DNA of 64,000 nt from an uncultured Coriobacteriales bacterium. Its GTDB lineage: Bacteria > Actinomycetota > Coriobacteriia > Coriobacteriales > UMGS124. The notes beneath the pieces were generated by a model that worked only from the letters and a program-made list of their open reading frames with translations, had not been told where the DNA came from and searched no databases. Of this stretch, positions 1-7,044 are shown piece by piece (the stretch's first letter is position 1; the number at the start of each line of letters is the position of its first letter). The DNA lies in contig CAKUAI010000003.1 in the NCBI GenBank assembly GCA_934636245.1, positions 62,001-126,000 on the forward strand, read 5' to 3'. Position numbers and translations under genes: made by a program.

Positions 1-35
1 ACAATGCACCTGCCTTCTCTGACTGGGTTGGCACT

Positions 36-70
36 GCCCCGCACGTGTCGTGATGGATGACGTGCGGGGC
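36..70 (+). terminator. GC-rich hairpin, probable terminator
   Basis: An 11-bp perfect inverted repeat (36-46 pairs with 60-70) encloses a 13-base loop and is followed on the plus strand by a weak T-rich tail (gctttgtatt). It lies just beyond the 3' end of the minus-strand dinD gene and could end either that transcript or one entering from the left edge. The missing T run keeps this moderate. Confidence 0.5.
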
Positions 71-101
71 GCTTTGTATTCTTTCGGAAATTCCGAAAGA
101 A

Positions 102-959
102 TCAATCACACTCCACAGCGGTGAAAAAGCCTGTATCGCCGGCTTTCAAATGTCGTTCGTCAGCCTTAACGCGACGTTCAACTTTCTTTGTATCTTCCTC
201 TGCGGGCAGTTCTTCAGGACGAATACCACGGTCGACAAGCGTTTTGCGGATGCTGCCATTGTTGCCCATATGCTCATCGCAGATTGGCTTTACGCCCCGC
301 AAGTCCTTTTCAACGACGTTGTGCGCGGTCATCGAATTGGCAAGGTTTTTTGCGGCGATGGCCACATCTGGCAGAAAGTCGGCAAGTGCCGCCTTCTCGG
401 GCACGCCAAGCTTCTTCTTCATTGCGCTCGTGCTGTTGCCGCCGAAGAGCACCGAGTCACCGCGTGACTTGATGCGTGCAAAACCCGTGCTGTCAACGTC
501 TCTTTCGAAAGCTACTGCGGCAAGGGCCTTCTCGGATTCTGCCAAGGTTTTGCGTGCGGAAAGGCGTTGCAACTCTCCCATGCGCTGCTCGATGAGCTCT
601 TGCTTGTGGGCTGCAATGGCGAAGTAGGACTGGGCGAAAGCCACCTCCTCTTTGCGTGGGTCGCCGTTCATGGCGATGAGGTAGCAGGCATATCGTGTGA
701 GCTTGTAATCGCGCACCGGGCGTTGGGTACCAGCGCCGAGGACAGCCATTTTCGTGACCTCACGAAAATGGCTGTCAACTGGTGTTTTGCCAGTCTCGCA
801 TGAAATCATTGCGCGTTTAATTGCCTCATGGAAGTTCTCCCAGCGCGCATACCCAAGGTGCTCCATGATTTCTCGGGCATACCAGAACTCTACTCCGTCC
901 TCTGTATGGGCAAGTTCATCGAGTGTTAGCCTGCGTTTTTCAATCTCAGTGCTCTGCAT
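102..959 (-). CDS. dinD: DinD-like DNA-damage-inducible protein (phage antirepressor-like)
   Basis: The 285-residue protein has the family's typical length. It carries the conserved N-terminal stretch around EFWYAREIMEHLGY, the RYACYLIAMNGDPRKEEVAFAQ core near residues 105-125, and the C-terminal segments LFGGNST, LADFLPDV and GIRPEELP seen in DinD and related phage antirepressors. E. coli DinD inhibits RecA-mediated strand exchange and is SOS-induced; that activity is known for the family and not shown here. I chose the ATG at 959 because DinD similarity begins directly after it; the open frame continues upstream without homology. The gene sits beside the divergently controlled repressor region, so a role in induction is a reasonable inference. 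A palindrome at 979-998 lies just upstream. Confidence 0.85.
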   Translation of the reverse strand: MQSTEIEKRRLTLDELAHTEDGVEFWYAREIMEHLGYARWENFHEAIKRAMISCETGKTPVDSHFREVTKMAVLGAGTQRPVRDYKLTRYACYLIAMNGDPRKEEVAFAQSYFAIAAHKQELIEQRMGELQRLSARKTLAESEKALAAVAFERDVDSTGFARIKSRGDSVLFGGNSTSAMKKKLGVPEKAALADFLPDVAIAAKNLANSMTAHNVVEKDLRGVKPICDEHMGNNGSIRKTLVDRGIRPEELPAEEDTKKVERRVKADERHLKAGDTGFFTAVECD

Positions 960-978
960 AGTGCTCCGTTTCGTATCT

Positions 979-998
979 AGTAGACTAATCCGTCTACT
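979..998. promoter_or_regulatory. Palindromic operator candidate upstream of dinD
   Basis: AGTAGAC (979-985) and GTCTACT (992-998) form a perfect 7-bp inverted repeat with a 6-base spacer, about 20 bases upstream of the dinD start and just downstream of the repressor stop. The position suits a repressor site controlling dinD. It does not match the classical actinobacterial LexA box, so control by the phage repressor is inferred only. Confidence 0.5.
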
Positions 999-1012
999 TC
1001 TTACATTGGCCG

Positions 1013-1342
1013 CTAATCTGGTTTCGACTCGCCAGCGGCGAGCCGGGCGGTCTGCGCAATGTTTTGCTGCCAAGCCGTGGAGCTTTGGCGGTAGTTCGCT
1101 ACGACCTCGCGCTCGTCTTCGGTCATGGGTGTGTCGGTCTCCGTGTCTTCCTCGTCCCATCCGAGGATGTCGTTGGGTGTGCAGCCGAGGGCGACGCAGC
1201 AGTTCCAGATTTGTTCGACGTCAGGGGTTGTTATTTCGCGTTCCCAGTTTCCAATTGTGCCGATGTTGACACCCGTCGCGTCGGCAAGTTCGCCCTGCGT
1301 CATGCCGGCCTTCTTACGCATTTCCCTAATCCTCAGGCCCAT
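1013..1342 (-). CDS. XRE-family phage repressor (CI-like)
   Basis: A 109-residue protein starting MGLRIREMRKKAGMTQGELA, with a clear helix-turn-helix of the Cro/CI (XRE) type in residues 3-58 and an acidic C-terminal tail too short for a self-cleaving peptidase domain. The ATG at 1342 is preferred over a TTG at 1357 because a TAGGAG ribosome site lies about five bases upstream. It is transcribed leftward, back-to-back with the Cro-like gene at 1609, and the space between holds repeated palindromes. This is the classic lysogeny switch layout. Without a peptidase domain, induction would need an antirepressor, for which DinD next door is a candidate (inference). Confidence 0.85.
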   Translation of the reverse strand: MGLRIREMRKKAGMTQGELADATGVNIGTIGNWEREITTPDVEQIWNCCVALGCTPNDILGWDEEDTETDTPMTEDEREVVANYRQSSTAWQQNIAQTARLAAGESKPD

Positions 1343-1608
1343 CGGTGCTCCTATCAATGTGGACTGTTGCGGATGATACTACGCGCTTTTAGGAAAATAA
1401 GCAAATATTTTAGGAGTTTACTCTTGCAATAGTGAAAAACTTCGTTATTATAAGCGGCGAATAATGAAGACTTTGGCTATTAGCCGTGTTGATAGCCAAG
1501 TACTTCGTTATTTTTGATAGTCCCTACTAGAACTAGGGACTATAGGAGCGTTCTCCTTGACAAGCAAGGAGAACGGGGTCCCCTCAAAGTTGTAAGGAGG
1601 TGTGATTT
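1343..1608. promoter_or_regulatory. Divergent immunity control region with repeated operators and hairpins
   Basis: This gene-free stretch separates the two XRE genes. The decamer CTTCGTTATT occurs at 1440-1449 and 1503-1512, and a one-mismatch inverted copy (AATAATGAAG) is at 1460-1469. A second inverted repeat, TTGGCTAT/ATAGCCAA, is at 1473-1480 and 1492-1499. Two long perfect palindromes follow in the probable leader of the Cro-like gene: 1518-1526 with 1534-1542 (9-bp arms) and 1549-1559 with 1565-1575 (11-bp arms, containing AAGGAG). The ribosome site of the next gene (aaggaggtg, 1594-1602) is separate. The repeats look like repressor sites; the palindromes could act as operators or RNA hairpins. 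Confidence 0.65.
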
Positions 1609-1833
1609 ATGGAATTCGATAAAAGGATTTTTGCAGCCAATTTAAGGCGCGCGAGGGAGAAAAAGCACTGGACTCCTAAGCAAGTGGCGAAACTGTCCGG
1701 CGTCTCTTACGACTCTATATGCGATTACGAAAGCGAACTGGTCTCATCCCCGGGCGCTGCGGCTATATGTTCGCTGTGTAAGGTGCTTGATGTCACCCCC
1801 AATCAACTTTTCGGCTGGAAAGAAGTCGCCTGA
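1609..1833 (+). CDS. Cro-like XRE regulator
   Basis: A 74-residue single-domain helix-turn-helix protein. Residues 8-65 (FAANLRRAREKKHW to VLDVTPNQLFGW) give the five-helix XRE fold, and the end (TPNQLFGWKE) matches the TPNDILGW ending of the opposing repressor's domain. A strong aaggaggtg ribosome site precedes the ATG. Its size and divergent position opposite the repressor make it the likely Cro counterpart that opens the lytic programme. It overlaps the next tiny frame by TGATG, suggesting translational coupling. Confidence 0.8.
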   Translation: MEFDKRIFAANLRRAREKKHWTPKQVAKLSGVSYDSICDYESELVSSPGAAAICSLCKVLDVTPNQLFGWKEVA

Positions 1834-1898
1834 TGGAGCAATTTCCGTTCTTTCTCCTGCTTGTTCTCATCTTGCTATTCGACCTGCTCAGAGATTAG
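1833..1898 (+). CDS. 21-residue predicted membrane peptide
   Basis: The ATG overlaps the stop of the Cro-like gene (TGATG). The frame encodes MEQFPFFLLLVLILLFDLLRD, almost entirely hydrophobic with acidic or charged ends, so one membrane helix. Coupled start and composition argue for translation, but a 21-codon frame can arise by chance and no family is recognised. Confidence 0.4.
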   Translation: MEQFPFFLLLVLILLFDLLRD

Positions 1899-2038
1899 AG
1901 CATCGTCCATGATGACGCACAGGGCTCCACCAACGCCGATTTAACCACCGCACATCACCACAACCCGCGCATGTTAGGTGCCACCGGGGAAATTCCGTCG
2001 CGCAAGGCCGCAGGCGGGGAGCGTCACCTGAAGAATAT

Positions 2039-2114
2039 CCCGGCTTAGCTCAGTGGACAGAGCACCCGCCTCCTAAGCGGGCCGTCGCAGGTTCGAGTCC
2101 TGCAGCCGGGGCCA
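2039..2114 (+). tRNA. tRNA-Arg (anticodon CCU)
   Basis: The 76 bases fold as a complete cloverleaf. The acceptor stem CCCGGCT pairs with AGCCGGG; the D stem is GCTC/GAGC; the anticodon stem CCCGC/GCGGG carries loop CTCCTAA (anticodon CCT); the T stem GCAGG/CCTGC carries TTCGAGT. The discriminator is G and CCA is encoded. It reads AGG codons. It lies inside the phage early region, not beside host genes. AGG looks clearly commoner in the phage genes than in chromosomal genes such as metH, where arginine is nearly all CGC, so a codon-supply role is likely. tRNA genes are also common integration sites. Confidence 0.95.
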
Positions 2115-2313
2115 TGGTTCCCTTTTCACCTGCGTCCCCGGCGGGGCGGGCGGGCACTTCGGGAGCGGTAGGGCATGCCGCAGAACGTCGAAACGCCGCC
2201 GATTCCTCCCCAGGGTCTCGCTCATGCGCTGCTCTCGCAAAGGGCGGTGTGACGGTCGCGCCCTCCCCGCCGAGGACGCAGGGACAGACTAACAGAACGA
2301 TTGGAGGCGACAG

Positions 2314-2394
2314 ATGGACGAGTTGGCCGCGTGGATTTTCATCGTCCTCACCATCGCGCTCGGCGTTTTCATCGGCAGCTTTCTCAGCAAGTAA
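2314..2394 (+). CDS. 26-residue predicted membrane peptide
   Basis: A good ribosome site (ttggaggcga) precedes ATG. The product begins MDELAAWIFIVLTIALGVFI and ends in a short polar tail (SFLSK), giving one membrane helix. It is the first frame after the tRNA gene, and a second strong ribosome site (aaggaggtg) for the next gene begins at its stop codon. Function unknown. Confidence 0.5.
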   Translation: MDELAAWIFIVLTIALGVFIGSFLSK

Positions 2395-2410
2395 GGAGGT
2401 GTCATCGGCC

Positions 2411-2800
2411 ATGTATGAAACAAAGGCAGAAACCGACGGTTATCGTGGTGGTTTCCGTCGGGAACAGAGCACAGGAGCACGTCGCCCGCAGGCGTGTGTT
2501 TTTCCGCAGGGCCGACAGGGCCGTGAGGATCTGGAAGAAGAAGGCGCCTGTACGTGGCTGCAACCGCGTACAGGCAGTGTCGAACCCTTGGCCGGAGACG
2601 ACACGGACATCCTAGCAGATTGGCCGGCGCCGGTGCGCGCGGCGGCCTATGTCTTCACCTTGCTGTGCTTCATGGGCATCGTCCCCATGGCCCTGGCCAC
2701 CGCCGTGGGCTGGGTCATCGACGCGCTGAACTGCGCGTGGGTGCTCCCGGTGGGTGTCGTGGCCGTGTGCGTGTACGGCTACAGGAGGTGCGGGCTGTGA
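2411..2800 (+). CDS. Hypothetical phage membrane protein
   Basis: The ATG lies ten bases after AAGGAGG and the frame runs 129 residues to a stop that overlaps the next gene's GTG. The first 80 residues are polar and low in recognisable structure; the last 45 hold two hydrophobic segments (roughly 82-104 and 110-126, PVRAAAYVFTLLCFMGIVPM and WVLPVGVVAVCVYGY). An alternative ATG four bases on opens a different 66-residue basic frame over the same DNA, so the first half of the assignment is uncertain. The C-terminal membrane part and the overlap with the next start favour this frame. No family recognised. Confidence 0.5.
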   Translation: MYETKAETDGYRGGFRREQSTGARRPQACVFPQGRQGREDLEEEGACTWLQPRTGSVEPLAGDDTDILADWPAPVRAAAYVFTLLCFMGIVPMALATAVGWVIDALNCAWVLPVGVVAVCVYGYRRCGL

Positions 2801-3216
2801 GTATCGACGTGGAGGACTACACCCAGTCCCTCGATGACGTGGTGAGAGCCGAGAGGCTCGCCACGTACCCGCTGCCGCTCAAGGTCGAGGACAGGCGGAG
2901 GCTCTTTGACGAGTGGTGCGGCCGCAACCCCGACGTGCTCGACGAGATGGAGCTGGCGGCGCTCAACATCGACGCCCGTGGCCTGCGCGTGTCGGCGAAG
3001 TACCTCACCGAGCGCCAACGCTACGAGGGCCGCGTGAACATCGTCGGCGTGCCCTTCTTCGACGGCGACGGCGTGAGGCACCTGTACGCGATCAACAACA
3101 CGGACACACCGCTCATCGCAAGGTGGCTGCTCGCCCGGCACCCAGACCTGAACATCGAGACGCGCAAGAGCGTCTACGGCAACAAGGAGGACGCACATGA
3201 AGCGCAAGGAGATTAG
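2797..3216 (+). CDS. Hypothetical phage protein
   Basis: A GTG start overlaps the previous stop (GTGA) and follows an aggaggtgc ribosome site. The 139-residue soluble product starts VSIDVEDYTQSLDDVVRAER and has a central segment (RVNIVGVPFFDGDGVRHLYAINN) that may form a small beta sheet. No cysteines suggest metal binding and no motif identifies it. It sits in the compact early operon leading to the replication gene, with a 20-base overlap with the next frame. Confidence 0.6.
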   Translation: MSIDVEDYTQSLDDVVRAERLATYPLPLKVEDRRRLFDEWCGRNPDVLDEMELAALNIDARGLRVSAKYLTERQRYEGRVNIVGVPFFDGDGVRHLYAINNTDTPLIARWLLARHPDLNIETRKSVYGNKEDAHEAQGD

Positions 3217-3451
3217 CGAGTACCTCGACGAGCTCTTGGACGTGGCCGGGGACATCGACATGAGCATCAACGTCGTCGGCGACGATGCGGCCAAGAGGAA
3301 CGTCCCGACCGGCACGCTGGCCCTGGCCCTTGTGGCGTCGACCTTGATGTTCTGCATCGACCTCCTCGAACCTGACGCGGTGTGCCCCGACCACGCCGAC
3401 GCGCTCACGGCAATCGTGTCGGACGCCCTCCATGGCTACTACGGGGTGTGA
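3197..3451 (+). CDS. Hypothetical small phage protein
   Basis: An 84-residue protein beginning MKRKEISEYLDELLDVAGD, preceded by an aaggaggacg ribosome site inside the 3' end of the previous gene. A hydrophobic stretch (TGTLALALVASTLMFCIDLL) near residues 38-57 could be a buried helix or weak membrane segment. It overlaps the following gene by 20 bases. No family recognised; coding status rests on ribosome site, tight packing and G+C pattern. Confidence 0.6.
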   Translation: MKRKEISEYLDELLDVAGDIDMSINVVGDDAAKRNVPTGTLALALVASTLMFCIDLLEPDAVCPDHADALTAIVSDALHGYYGV

Positions 3452-3875
3452 CGCCGAGGCGCGGGCCCGCGAGCCCATGGCCTACTTCGCCCACGACTCC
3501 AACGCCGCCCAGGACTTCAAGTGCCAGAAGCTCCTCGTGAAGTGGGGCAACGAGGGCTACGGCGCGTGGTGGAGGCTCTGCGAGATGCTCGCCTCCGCCA
3601 CGGGGCACGCCCTGCTCCTTGAGGATGACGATGACTGGACCATCGTGGCGACGCAGACAGGCATGCTCGGCACGCCCGACGACAAATTCCCAGGCGCGCG
3701 CAAGTGCGAGGCTTTCATGCAGACCCTCGTCGATATCGGGCTCATTGTCAAGGGCGAGGACGGCAGCTTCTCAAGCCCCAGGATGCAGCGAAACGCGCAT
3801 GTCTTGGGCGCCCAGAAGGCGGCTGGCTCGAAGGGTGGGCGGCCCCGCAAAAACGCACGCCCCGACGAGGAATGA
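3432..3875 (+). CDS. Phage replisome-organizer-type protein (DUF4373/Lin1244-like N-terminal domain)
   Basis: From the second methionine (3477) the protein reads MAYFAHDSNAAQDFKCQKLL, then KWGNEGYGAWWRLCEMLA. This is the pattern of the Lin1244/Lin1753-like (DUF4373) domain found at the N terminus of phage replication-initiation proteins. The product (147 residues from 3432, 132 from 3477) stops after that domain in a basic tail (GGRPRKNARPDEE), so the usual long C-terminal part is absent. The 3477 start matches the domain boundary, while 3432 overlaps the upstream gene; neither has a strong ribosome site. It is followed by the AT-rich repeats at 3876-4175, consistent with a replication module. 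Confidence 0.65.
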   Translation: MATTGCDAEARAREPMAYFAHDSNAAQDFKCQKLLVKWGNEGYGAWWRLCEMLASATGHALLLEDDDDWTIVATQTGMLGTPDDKFPGARKCEAFMQTLVDIGLIVKGEDGSFSSPRMQRNAHVLGAQKAAGSKGGRPRKNARPDEE

Positions 3876-3960
3876 CGGCAGAAAAAACCAGACCGAAAAC
3901 CCAGGGTTTTAAAACGCGAAACCATAAAAGAAAAGAAATAAAAGAAAAGAAATAAAAGAA

Positions 3961-4010
3961 AGAGAGTTTTTGGGTTGGGCCTTCGGACCAACCCAACCCA
4001 AAAACTCTCT
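3961..4010. terminator. Strong 18-bp hairpin, probable bidirectional terminator
   Basis: Bases 3961-3978 pair perfectly with 3993-4010 around a 14-base loop. The hairpin is flanked by A-rich sequence on the left and ctttctttg on the right, so it could end transcripts from either side. It separates the replication-type gene from the operon that restarts at 4176. Confidence 0.65.
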
Positions 4011-4110
4011 CTTTCTTTGTTGGGAGTCTGCCAATAAAGGAAGTCTTTTCTTCTTGGTTCTTCTTCTTTTTCGGCAGTTGTTTTTCGCGTCGCCGGGCAA
4101 GGCTGAAACT

Positions 4111-4155
4111 GAGTTTTCAACACGTTTCAACAAGTTATCAACCGAGTTTTCAACA
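4111..4155 (+). repeat. Four iteron-like repeats resembling DnaA boxes
   Basis: GAGTTTTCAACA occurs at 4111-4122 and 4144-4155, with the related GTTTCAACA at 4124-4132 and GTTATCAACC at 4134-4143. The core TTTTCAACA / TTATCAACC differs by one or two bases from the DnaA box TTATCCACA. Spacing between related units is about 10-12 bases, close to one helical turn. Confidence 0.5.
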
Positions 4156-4175
4156 ATCGGATTTGGAGGTAGGAA

Positions 4176-4754
4176 ATGAACCTATCGAGCGAAGACCTCG
4201 CCTTTCTGCGGGGCCTCCAGGAGGAGCTGAACATGCAGCCCACGCTCGGCACCGCAGACCCGCGCTTCTGGGTCATCATGGACTACGAGTACGTCCCCAC
4301 GGACGAGTGGGTCTGCGCGGACGCCATCGACTTCAACGGCCACACCCTCGACACCGCCGACTTCCTCGACTGCATCTACGAGGAGGTTCTCGAACACGAC
4401 GGGTACGTCGCGGCCACAAGATGGCTTGAGCAGCATCACATCCGCCTGGACGAGGACGGCCACAGCCAGGTGTCAGAGTACGATTACGTTTTCGGCGAGC
4501 TTGACGAGATCAGGAAAGAGCACCTGAAGGCGCACCCCGACGACTCGATTGACTTCCTGGTGCGCCGCCGGTTCATCTCCTCCAACTCACTCTTCCTCAC
4601 CCTGCGCGAGGCAACGGAGCACCTCAAGGCGAACTGGTACCACTACGATAAACTCGCCCATCCCTACTGCATGTGCGCGTTTAGAAGCCCGCAGTTCGAG
4701 AGGCTCATCAAGGTGCTGCGCACGGCCGACTTCAGTGAGGGCGTGACGGCATGA
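4176..4754 (+). CDS. Hypothetical phage protein
   Basis: A 192-residue acidic soluble protein (starts MNLSSEDLAFLRGLQEELNM) with a tttggaggtagg ribosome site. It has no recognisable motif; charged and aromatic residues are spread evenly, with no membrane segment or zinc-binding cysteine cluster. It is the first gene after the candidate origin and overlaps the next gene by ATGA, so it begins an early operon that runs to the integrase. Function unknown. Confidence 0.7.
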   Translation: MNLSSEDLAFLRGLQEELNMQPTLGTADPRFWVIMDYEYVPTDEWVCADAIDFNGHTLDTADFLDCIYEEVLEHDGYVAATRWLEQHHIRLDEDGHSQVSEYDYVFGELDEIRKEHLKAHPDDSIDFLVRRRFISSNSLFLTLREATEHLKANWYHYDKLAHPYCMCAFRSPQFERLIKVLRTADFSEGVTA

Positions 4755-5026
4755 GCGGCCGCGCGCTCTCCAAGGAGGAGTTCGTCTCACGGTTTCTCGT
4801 GGCGCGGGCCAAGAAGGCAAGAAGACCAAAGGGCGCCGCAAAGCCGAAGCCTTGCCGGTACAAGCCGCCCACGAAGCCGGTCGTGCGCGACGACGGCGTG
4901 CGCTTTGCGTCAGTCGTCGACGCTCTGGTCGTGAGCGGCTACGCGCCGGGCGGGGGGTCGGCTGCCAGGAAGCGGATTGACGGCGGCATGACGTGGCGCG
5001 ACGGTCACGTCTACGAATGGGCGTAG
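4751..5026 (+). CDS. Hypothetical basic phage protein
   Basis: A 91-residue protein (MSGRALSKEEFVSRFLVARA at the start) whose ATG overlaps the preceding stop. A lysine/arginine-rich segment at residues 20-40 (KKARRPKGAAKPKPCRYKPP) suggests nucleic-acid binding. The second half (FASVVDALVVSGYAPGGGSA followed by RKRIDGGMTWRDGHVYEW) resembles the start of small winged or DNA-binding domains but matches no family I can name. Confidence 0.6.
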   Translation: MSGRALSKEEFVSRFLVARAKKARRPKGAAKPKPCRYKPPTKPVVRDDGVRFASVVDALVVSGYAPGGGSAARKRIDGGMTWRDGHVYEWA

Positions 5027-5038
5027 AAAGGGGCGGCA

Positions 5039-5317
5039 ATGGTCACTGGATCGACGAAGGGCGCCGCAGCGACGGTCGCGGCATTCAATGCGGTGGCGCA
5101 CCCGCGCCACTACATGGGACACACGGGCATCGAGTGCATGGATGTGATGCGCTCGATGATGGGCCGCGAGGCAATGGCCTCCTATTGGCGCGGATGCGTC
5201 TTCAAGTACCTGTGGCGCGCCCCCGACAAGAACGGGCTTGAGGACCTGAAGAAAGCCCGCCAATGCCTCGGCTACCTCATCGCCGAGGTCGAGGGCGGCA
5301 AGGGCGATGGGCGTTAA
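5039..5317 (+). CDS. DUF3310-family phage protein
   Basis: The 92-residue protein carries the family pattern: HYMGHTGIECMDVMRSMMG, then YWRGCVFKYLWRAPDKNG, then LEDLKKARQCLGYLI. DUF3310 proteins are common in the early regions of phages of Gram-positive bacteria and are thought to be nucleotide- or replication-related, with no settled function. The first 20 residues are extra to the domain, so the true start could be further in. It overlaps the integrase start by 11 bases. Confidence 0.8.
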   Translation: MVTGSTKGAAATVAAFNAVAHPRHYMGHTGIECMDVMRSMMGREAMASYWRGCVFKYLWRAPDKNGLEDLKKARQCLGYLIAEVEGGKGDGR

Positions 5318-6512
5318 AGTCCTCTACGACGAGGCGCGCGGTGTGTGGTATGCCCAACCGTACCTGGGGAAGTCCTCTGACGGGCGGCAGATTCGCCCGC
5401 GCCGCAGCTTCCCCGACGCCGCAACCGAGGAGCAGGCCCAGGAGCTCGCCGAGGCGTGGGTGCGCGGCCTCAACGCCGACGGGCAGGTGAAGAGCGCCTA
5501 CATCGCCGACATGCTCTGGGACTACATCGCCACGCGCTCCGTGAAGGACATAGCGCCGAACACCCAGAAGCGCTGGGGCCTCTTCACGCGCTCCTACGTC
5601 GGCAGGTACCTCAAGAACAGGGTCGCCCGCGAGCTGACCCCAAAGGACATGACCGACTTCGAGCAGCGCCTGGGCGCGCCGAAGGAGCGCGGTGGGCAGG
5701 GCCTGTGCCGCAACTCGGTCTCAAGCGTGCACAACTTCCTGCGCGGAGCCTTCAACTTCTGGGTTCGGGTGGGCCTGGTCGACTCTAACCCGATGCTCTA
5801 CGTGAGCAAGCCCCGCGAGGACAGGCACGAGGCCGTGGCAATCGACGAGTGGGACATCGCGTCCGTTGACACCGCATTGCTGGAGGCGATGACGCCGCAA
5901 GGGGAGGATGAGCGCTCAATGCGGCAGGCCGCCTACGCCTTCGCCGCGTGGCTCTCGCTGCACACAGGGATGCGCCTGGGCGAGGTGTGCGCCTGCAGGC
6001 GGCGCGACGTCATGCGGCAGATGCGGTGGGTGCACGTGTGCGGCAACGTCATCGAGGTGCGGGGCGGCATCCAGTACGTTGACATGCCGAAGGGCCGCAA
6101 GAGCCGCAACATCAAGCTGACCGACGCCGAGATTGCCACGATAGATGCCTTTCTCGCCTTACAGAATCGCGTATACGGGCGTTTGAGTCCCGATGCGGCA
6201 CTGGTGAGCGCAGGAGGGGGTTTCATGCGCCCTGGCACGGTTTCAATCGCTTTCAGCCGTATGCGCGACAAGTTGGGCCTGCCGAGTCGGTGCACCTTCC
6301 ACACGCTGCGGCACACGCACGCCACGTGGTGCCTCATAAACGGCCTCAACCTCAAGGACCTCGCATACCGCATGGGGCACGCCGACGAGTCAATCACGCT
6401 GCGCACCTACGCGCACCTGATGCCGGGCCGCGACGAGGCGGCGCCGGAGATCTTCAACAGGTTCCTCGCACACCTCAAGGACGGCGGGGAGGGGAGTGTA
6501 AACGGGGTGTAA
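5307..6512 (+). CDS. int: Phage integrase (tyrosine recombinase)
   Basis: A 401-residue, full-length integrase. It has an N-terminal arm-binding region, a SAM-like core-binding domain (about residues 65-165), and a catalytic domain with TGMRLGEV (catalytic arginine), HTLRHTHATW (His-x-x-Arg) and MGHADESITLRTYAH (histidine and nucleophile tyrosine). All expected residues are visible, so it should be active. It would catalyse site-specific integration and excision. Unusually it lies inside the early operon with genes on both sides reading the same way, not at a prophage end. The 130 bases downstream (6513-6642) hold no gene and could carry attP (inference). Confidence 0.95.
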   Translation: MGVKVLYDEARGVWYAQPYLGKSSDGRQIRPRRSFPDAATEEQAQELAEAWVRGLNADGQVKSAYIADMLWDYIATRSVKDIAPNTQKRWGLFTRSYVGRYLKNRVARELTPKDMTDFEQRLGAPKERGGQGLCRNSVSSVHNFLRGAFNFWVRVGLVDSNPMLYVSKPREDRHEAVAIDEWDIASVDTALLEAMTPQGEDERSMRQAAYAFAAWLSLHTGMRLGEVCACRRRDVMRQMRWVHVCGNVIEVRGGIQYVDMPKGRKSRNIKLTDAEIATIDAFLALQNRVYGRLSPDAALVSAGGGFMRPGTVSIAFSRMRDKLGLPSRCTFHTLRHTHATWCLINGLNLKDLAYRMGHADESITLRTYAHLMPGRDEAAPEIFNRFLAHLKDGGEGSVNGV

Positions 6513-6642
6513 ACGGCCCCTTTGGCCAAGCGGCTCCACGTGGCCGCATCGTGCGAGGTGGACGGACAAAAACGCATAAGGTGAAAGCCCGCCCTGTGCG
6601 TATCCGGTTAAGGAATACAGGAGTTAATAAAAGGAGGGTCGA

Positions 6643-7044
6643 TTGAAGACCTTTGAAGTGAGCTATGAGGAGTGGGGAAGGCTCATCGCCGCCCATGCCG
6701 ACGGTGACGAGTCGGTGTTCGAGCATTACGGGAGGCTCCCCTTCAGGCTGACGTGCAAGGCGAGCTACATCGTCTGCAAGAAGGGCAGAGACGGAGGGCT
6801 TTGCGTGAGCACGGGGACGTGCGGCGACCTTGAGATGCGAAAGCGCAAATGGCGTTCCTCTGCCGCTGCGGCGCTGTTCCTTGTGCTTGGCGCTTTCCTG
6901 ACATTCGGTCTGTGGAGCATTGTCGAGCTTGGCATGGTCGGTTTCATCGGCGGCTCTTTCTCTTGGGCCGCACCGGCGGTGTACACGCTCGGCACAGGCG
7001 CGGCAATCGCGGTCATCGCCTTGCTTGAAGGGAGCCTGCAATGA
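6643..7044 (+). CDS. Hypothetical phage membrane protein
   Basis: A TTG start follows an excellent ribosome site (aaaggagggtcga). The 133-residue product has a soluble N-terminal part (about 65 residues, including EVSYEEWGRLIAAHADGDES) and two membrane helices near residues 74-96 and 104-128. It overlaps ssb by ATGA. Its function is unknown; superinfection exclusion is possible for small phage membrane proteins in this position, but nothing in the sequence shows it. Confidence 0.6.
   Translation: MKTFEVSYEEWGRLIAAHADGDESVFEHYGRLPFRLTCKASYIVCKKGRDGGLCVSTGTCGDLEMRKRKWRSSAAAALFLVLGAFLTFGLWSIVELGMVGFIGGSFSWAAPAVYTLGTGAAIAVIALLEGSLQ

Larger units (their letters stand above)
3876..4175. other. AT-rich non-coding region, candidate replication origin
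   Basis: About 300 bases without a convincing gene, far richer in A+T than its surroundings. It contains a purine-rich tandem stretch (units of aaaagaaat, about 3925-3962), an 18-bp perfect hairpin (3961-4010), a pyrimidine-rich stretch (about 4005-4075) and four TTTTCAACA-like repeats (4111-4155). Asymmetric A/T-rich strands, repeats and position directly after the replication-type gene fit a phage origin, but this is inferred from layout alone. Confidence 0.45.
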
